Assembly (NCBI GenBank): GCA_035565775.1
Contig: DATMRW010000030.1
Location: forward strand, 124,001-188,000
DNA: 64,000 bases
Reading direction: 5' to 3'
Source of the DNA: PRO6 sp035565775
Lineage (GTDB): Bacteria > Pseudomonadota > Alphaproteobacteria > Rhizobiales > Xanthobacteraceae
Shown here: piece by piece, positions 60,099 through 64,000 of the stretch
Layout of the letters: each line of letters starts with the position of its first letter
Numbering within the stretch: the stretch's first letter is position 1
Made by a program: the position numbers and the translations under genes
The notes under the pieces: model-generated
Told to the model about the DNA's origin: nothing
Seen by the model: the letters and a program-made list of their open reading frames with translations, nothing else
Database searches by the model: none

Positions 60099-62170
60099 AA
60101 CACGACGGCGTCCACGACGACGCAGCCCTCGCCTCTGCTCGCGAGCATCACCGGATTGAGGTCGATGCTCGCGACCCTGGCGGACGGATCGCGCATCAGC
60201 TCGCCGATCTTCACCACCACGTCGCAGAGCGCCGCGACATCCATCGGCTCCTCGCCCCGCGCGCCACCGAGCAGCGGCGCAATGCGCAGCTTGCGCAACG
60301 CCTCCTTCACATCGTCCTGCCGGAACGGCGGCAGCAGCAGCGCGGTGTCCTTGAACACCTCGACATATTTGCCGCCGTCGCCGACAGCGACCGCCGGGCC
60401 GAACACCGGATCGCGGTGCGCACCGATCATGATTTCGCGGCGCCCGCCCGCCATCGCGGCGACGATGACGCCATCGAACCGCGCACCCTCCTTGCGGATG
60501 ATCGCCTCCATCTCGTCGAAGGCGCGGCCGACATCCTCCGCCGTCGCAAGATTGAGCCGGACGAGGCCAAGCTCGGACTTGTGGGCGATGTCTGCCGAGC
60601 AGCCCTTGACGACGACGCGGCCGCCGATCGCCGCAAGTGCGGCCTCCGCCTCGCCGCGCGAACGGCAGAGCCGGTGCGCCACCACCGGGATGCCGCGCGC
60701 GGCAAGAAGCGCAAGGCTCTCCGCCTCGTTCAACATCGTCAGCGCCGTCTGCGGCAGCGGCGGCGGCAGGCGCACCGCGCCGCGCGCCCGCACGCGCTCC
60801 ATCAGGGCGCGGTGGCTGAGAAACTGGTTAAGCGCCGCGACTGCCTCGCTCTCGGTCGGGAAGACGGAGACGCCCTCCTCGGCGAAGCGATCGGCGACGC
60901 TCGCCTGCGTCGCCGCAACGACCACCGGCTTGCCGGTTTTTGCACCGAACGCCGCGGTGTCGCGGGCGAAGGCATCGACATCATAGCCCGGCCCCGCGAC
61001 CGGAATGCCGATCAGCATCGCATCCACCGCCGGATCGTCGGCCAGCACCGGCAGAATGTCGCCGAACAGGCGGCTGTTGGAGAGCAGCGCGGCGGTGATG
61101 TCGATCGGATTGGTCGTCGTCGCAAAGCTCGGCAGAATGGCCTTGAGCCGCTGGTCGGTCTGCGGCGCAAGCTTCGCCATCGGCATGTTCGCCGCCGTCG
61201 CCGCATCCGCCGTCATCACGCAGACCGCGCCGGAATTGCTGATCGCGACAAGGTTGCGGCCGCTCGGCTTCCAGCCCTTGAGGTAAAGCTCGGTCGCCTC
61301 GACAAGGCCGCGCAGGTCCGGCGCGCGCCAGATGCCGTAATGCTCGAAGAAGGCATCGACCATCCGGTCCTCGTTGGCGAGCGCGCCGGTGTGCGACTGC
61401 GCCGCCGCGCGCCCGGCGTCGGTGCGGCCGGATTTCAGCGCGATGATCGGCAGATCGCGATGAAGCGCGACCTCGGCGAGCTCCTCGAGATATTTTTTGT
61501 CGGGAATGCTTTCGAGGTAGAGCATCATCAGCTTGACCTCGCTGTCCTGCGCCACCGCGACCGCCAGCTCGCCGACCGTGATGTCCGCATCGTTGCCGGT
61601 CGCGTGCGAATGGCGCAGGCCGATGCCGCGCGGATGCAGAAACCCGAACGGCGCGGTGGACAGCGCGCCGCTCTGGCTGAGGATCGCGACGTGTCCGGCC
61701 TTCGGCGGGCTCTCCATGAACATGGTGGAAAAGCTCGCGATCGCGCCGGTGCCGAAATTCGCCAGCCCCTGTGAATTCGGGCCGACGATACGCATGCCGG
61801 TCTTGCGCGCGGCCTCGACCATGCGCCGCTCCTTCGCCTTGCCGGCCACGGGGTCAACTTCGCCAAACCCCGACGCCATCACGATCGCGACCTTGACGCC
61901 GCGCGCCGCGCAGTCCTCGACGGCCGTCACGGCGCCGTCGCCCGCCACCGCGACGATGACGAGGTCCGGCACCTCGGGCAGCGCATCGAGGCTCGGATAG
62001 CAGACATGCCCCTGCAATTCGCTGCGCGTCGGATTGATCGGATAGATTTTGCCGCGAAAGCCGTAGCGCTCGAGATAGTAGACGGGCCGCCCGCCGATCT
62101 TGTTGTGATTTTCGGAAGCGCCGATGATGGCGATGGATCGAGGATCAAGCGCGGCCTTGAGCGAACTCAT
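60086..62170 (-). CDS. NDP-forming acyl-CoA synthetase (acetate-CoA ligase family)
   Basis: The 694-residue protein has the domains of the ADP-forming acyl-CoA synthetases: a CoA-binding N-terminal Rossmann domain (SIAIIGASENHNKIGGRPVYY, residues ~12-32), a succinyl-CoA-ligase-like middle with SHTGALANEDRM (phospho-His loop), and an ATP-grasp C-terminal domain (GGRVVVKGCSADIAHKSELG). It would make an acyl-CoA from a carboxylic acid. No GNAT domain is fused. It is convergent with the TAXI permease, and likely activates what that system imports. Confidence 0.92.
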   Translation of the reverse strand: MSSLKAALDPRSIAIIGASENHNKIGGRPVYYLERYGFRGKIYPINPTRSELQGHVCYPSLDALPEVPDLVIVAVAGDGAVTAVEDCAARGVKVAIVMASGFGEVDPVAGKAKERRMVEAARKTGMRIVGPNSQGLANFGTGAIASFSTMFMESPPKAGHVAILSQSGALSTAPFGFLHPRGIGLRHSHATGNDADITVGELAVAVAQDSEVKLMMLYLESIPDKKYLEELAEVALHRDLPIIALKSGRTDAGRAAAQSHTGALANEDRMVDAFFEHYGIWRAPDLRGLVEATELYLKGWKPSGRNLVAISNSGAVCVMTADAATAANMPMAKLAPQTDQRLKAILPSFATTTNPIDITAALLSNSRLFGDILPVLADDPAVDAMLIGIPVAGPGYDVDAFARDTAAFGAKTGKPVVVAATQASVADRFAEEGVSVFPTESEAVAALNQFLSHRALMERVRARGAVRLPPPLPQTALTMLNEAESLALLAARGIPVVAHRLCRSRGEAEAALAAIGGRVVVKGCSADIAHKSELGLVRLNLATAEDVGRAFDEMEAIIRKEGARFDGVIVAAMAGGRREIMIGAHRDPVFGPAVAVGDGGKYVEVFKDTALLLPPFRQDDVKEALRKLRIAPLLGGARGEEPMDVAALCDVVVKIGELMRDPSARVASIDLNPVMLASRGEGCVVVDAVVFQMA

Positions 62171-62239
62171 CAATCTTTCCTTCCCATTTTTCCCGGATGC
62201 TTCCGGTTTGTTTTGTTCCGGTGTTTCGGCTGGCTGGCG

Positions 62240-63406
62240 TCAGTATGATTTCGGCAGCCCCAGCACCTTCTCGGCAATAAAGCTCAAAATCAGCTCGCGG
62301 CTCACCGGCGCGATGCGCGGGATCAGGCTCTCGCGAAAATAGCGCTCGACGTGATATTCCTTGGCATAGCCGAAGCCGCCATGGGTCATCACCGCCTGCT
62401 CGCAGGCGTGATAGCCGGCCTCACCGGCGAGATATTTTGCGGCATTGGCGGCCGCGCCGCAGGGCAGCTTCTGATCGTACTGCCAGGCCGCCGACAGCGT
62501 CATCAGCCAGGCGGCCTCGAGCTCCGCCCAGTTTTTCGCCAGCGGATGCTGGATCGCCTGGTTCTTGCCGATGGGACGGTTAAACACGACGCGGCTGCCC
62601 GCATAGGCACTCGCCCGTGCCAGCGCGGCGTGACCGAGGCCCACAGCCTCAGCCGCGATCAGCACGCGCTCGGGATTCATGCCGTGCAAAATGTATTCGA
62701 AGCCGCGGCCTTCCTCGCCGATGCGGTCGGCGACCGGGACCTCGAAATCGGCGATGAACAGTTCGTTCGAGTCGAGCGCCTTGCGGCCCATCTTTTCGAT
62801 CTCGTGCACCGTGATGCGGCTGCGGTCGAGATCGGTATAAAACAGGCTAAGGCCGAGGGTCGGACTCGGCGTTTCCTCCAGCGGCGTGGTGCGCGCCAGC
62901 AGCAAAATCTTTTCCGCCACCTGCGCGGATGAGATCCACACCTTCTGGCCGTTGACGAGATAGCGATCGCCCTGCCGCACCGCGCGGGTCTTGAGCTGGG
63001 TGGTGTTGAGCCCGGTATTGGGCTCGGTGACGGCGAAGCATGCCCGCTCGCTGCCGTCGATGATCGGCGGCAGCATGCGCGCGCACTGCTCGTCCGTGCC
63101 GAACACCACGACGGGATTGAGGCCGAAGACGTTGAGATGGATCGACGACGCGCCCGCCATGCCGGCGCCGGACTCCGCCACCGCGCGCATCATGATCGCG
63201 GCCTCGACCAGCCCGAGGCCCGCGCCGCCGAATTTTTCCGGCATGCAGATGCCGAGCCAGCCGGCGTCGGCCATCGCGCGGTGAAAGTCCGCCGGAAAGC
63301 CGCCGACGCGATCGCGCTCCAGCCAATAGGCATCATCGAAGCGCGAACAGATTTTGGCAACGGACTCGCGAATGGCTTTCTGTTGCCCGGTCAGCTCAAA
63401 GTTCAC
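62240..63406 (-). CDS. Acyl-CoA dehydrogenase
   Basis: The 388-residue flavoprotein starts at GTG 63406, preceded by GAGGA at about 9 bases, and opens FELTGQQKAIRESVAKICSRFDD. FAVTEPNTGLNTTQLKTRAV is the FAD-binding block, KVWISSAQVAEKILLLART follows, and HACEQAVMTHGGFGYAKEYHVERYFRE split over the C-terminal helices ends it. It oxidises an acyl-CoA to an enoyl-CoA. It lies between an NDP-forming and an AMP-forming CoA ligase on the same strand. Confidence 0.92.
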   Translation of the reverse strand: MNFELTGQQKAIRESVAKICSRFDDAYWLERDRVGGFPADFHRAMADAGWLGICMPEKFGGAGLGLVEAAIMMRAVAESGAGMAGASSIHLNVFGLNPVVVFGTDEQCARMLPPIIDGSERACFAVTEPNTGLNTTQLKTRAVRQGDRYLVNGQKVWISSAQVAEKILLLARTTPLEETPSPTLGLSLFYTDLDRSRITVHEIEKMGRKALDSNELFIADFEVPVADRIGEEGRGFEYILHGMNPERVLIAAEAVGLGHAALARASAYAGSRVVFNRPIGKNQAIQHPLAKNWAELEAAWLMTLSAAWQYDQKLPCGAAANAAKYLAGEAGYHACEQAVMTHGGFGYAKEYHVERYFRESLIPRIAPVSRELILSFIAEKVLGLPKSY

Positions 63407-63470
63407 GTCCGCCCGTCCTCTTGCAACGCCTGCCGTTGATGAAGAAAGCAGCCCGGCCGCGCAAGGCAGG

Positions 63471-64000
63471 CTATCGCGTCTCACTGCGCAAAGTCTCGCG
63501 CAGCGCGGTTTTCAATACCTTACCGTAGTTGTTCTTCGGCAGTTCCGCCATGAAGACATACTTTTTCGGCCGCTTGAAACGGGCGATCGCCTGCAGGCAG
63601 TGCGCATCGAGCGTTTCGGCGGTCGCGGCCGCGCCATCGCGCAGCACAACGCAGGCGACGACGCTCTCGCCCCATTCCGCGTCCGGCAGGCCGATCACGG
63701 AAACCTCGTGCACCGCCGCATGGGTGAGCAGCGCCTCCTCCACCTCGCGCGGATAGATGTTGGTGCCGCCCGAAATGATCACGTCCTTGGAACGGTCGGA
63801 GAGCGTCAAAAACCCGTCCGCGTCCATCCGGCCGACATCGCCGGTGCGCAGCCAGCCGTCGCGCAGCGTATCGGCGGTCGCGTCCGGGTTGTGCCAGTAG
63901 CCGAGCATCACCGGCGGGCCCTTGGTTTCGATCTCGCCGGTCTCGCCCGGGGGCAGCACCCGGCCCTCGGCATCGGTGATGCGCACCTCGATCGCGCTCT
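63471..64000 (-). CDS. AMP-forming acyl-CoA ligase, 3' part (5' end outside window)
   Basis: About 176 C-terminal residues of an ANL-superfamily enzyme are present; the frame is open to the right edge. It has the hinge GWLRTGDVGRMDADGFLTL, then SDRSKDVIISGGTNIYPREVE. The end has RFKRPKKYVFMAELPKNNYGKVLK with the C-terminal catalytic lysine. This resembles malonyl-CoA or medium-chain acyl-CoA ligases. The substrate cannot be told from this part. It precedes the acyl-CoA dehydrogenase gene on the same strand by 64 bases. Confidence 0.9.
   Translation of the reverse strand, partial: SAIEVRITDAEGRVLPPGETGEIETKGPPVMLGYWHNPDATADTLRDGWLRTGDVGRMDADGFLTLSDRSKDVIISGGTNIYPREVEEALLTHAAVHEVSVIGLPDAEWGESVVACVVLRDGAAATAETLDAHCLQAIARFKRPKKYVFMAELPKNNYGKVLKTALRETLRSETR

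Noticed and set aside
58751..61774. 1007-codon open frame on the plus strand
   Set aside because: It crosses the TAXI permease in another frame and the antisense of the NDP-forming ligase. Composition is Arg/His-rich, typical of a shadow.

Overview
ORGANISM. The window is GC-rich and densely packed with genes. Its chromosomal part (guaA, rsmB, a MAPEG protein, guaB, rlmE, ppx/gppA, valine degradation, TAXI-type TRAP transport) looks like an alphaproteobacterium of the order Hyphomicrobiales. The best guess is the Bradyrhizobium/Rhodopseudomonas/Afipia group. This is inferred from gene content and protein flavour, not from any search. LAYOUT 1: the left ~26.4 kb is the right-hand part of an integrative and conjugative element (ICE) with the gene order of the Tn4371-like/P-type (trb) family. 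It holds a DUF2285 gene cut by the window edge, a HTH gene, repA followed by three iterons, parA plus a ribbon-helix-helix partner, DUF2840, traF, DUF736, a lytic transglycosylase, a possible oriT, a VirD2/TraI-like relaxase, traG, copG, then trbB-C-D-E-J-K-L-F-G-I and DUF2274. At the right end are a LysR regulator coupled to a kinase-acetyltransferase fusion, an AlpA regulator and a tyrosine integrase. The integrase lies next to the 3' end of guaA, which is the apparent integration site. The left attachment site is outside the window. LAYOUT 2: between copG and trbB the conjugation cluster is interrupted by a ~3 kb segment in the opposite direction. It carries a HicA-like small protein and a ~690-residue protein with a ParB-like N-terminal region. 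This pair is the best candidate for an undescribed system. LAYOUT 3 (26.4-45 kb) is core chromosome: guaA, rsmB, MAPEG, a medium-chain reductase, a zinc GTPase behind a perfect Zur-like palindrome, guaB with a clear terminator, an MFS exporter, rlmE, ppx/gppA, an orphan molybdenum hydroxylase large subunit, a hot-dog protein, a DUF188 protein, an ABC-F ATPase and a HI0933-type flavoprotein. LAYOUT 4 (45-64 kb) is acyl-CoA metabolism. A minus-strand run under a TetR gene encodes mmsA, isobutyryl-CoA dehydrogenase, 3-hydroxyisobutyryl-CoA hydrolase and mmsB (valine/isobutyrate to propionyl-CoA), then an acyl-CoA synthetase, a MaoC hydratase and an SDR. Next come a crotonase, an MFS carrier, a TAXI binding protein with its fused TRAP permease, an NDP-forming acyl-CoA synthetase, an acyl-CoA dehydrogenase and the end of an AMP-forming ligase cut by the right edge. 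HOW IT WORKS TOGETHER: the ICE genes form a replication/partition module, a DNA-processing module and a mating-pair channel, with site-specific recombination at guaA. The right half appears to import small organic acids, activate them to CoA esters and oxidise them.
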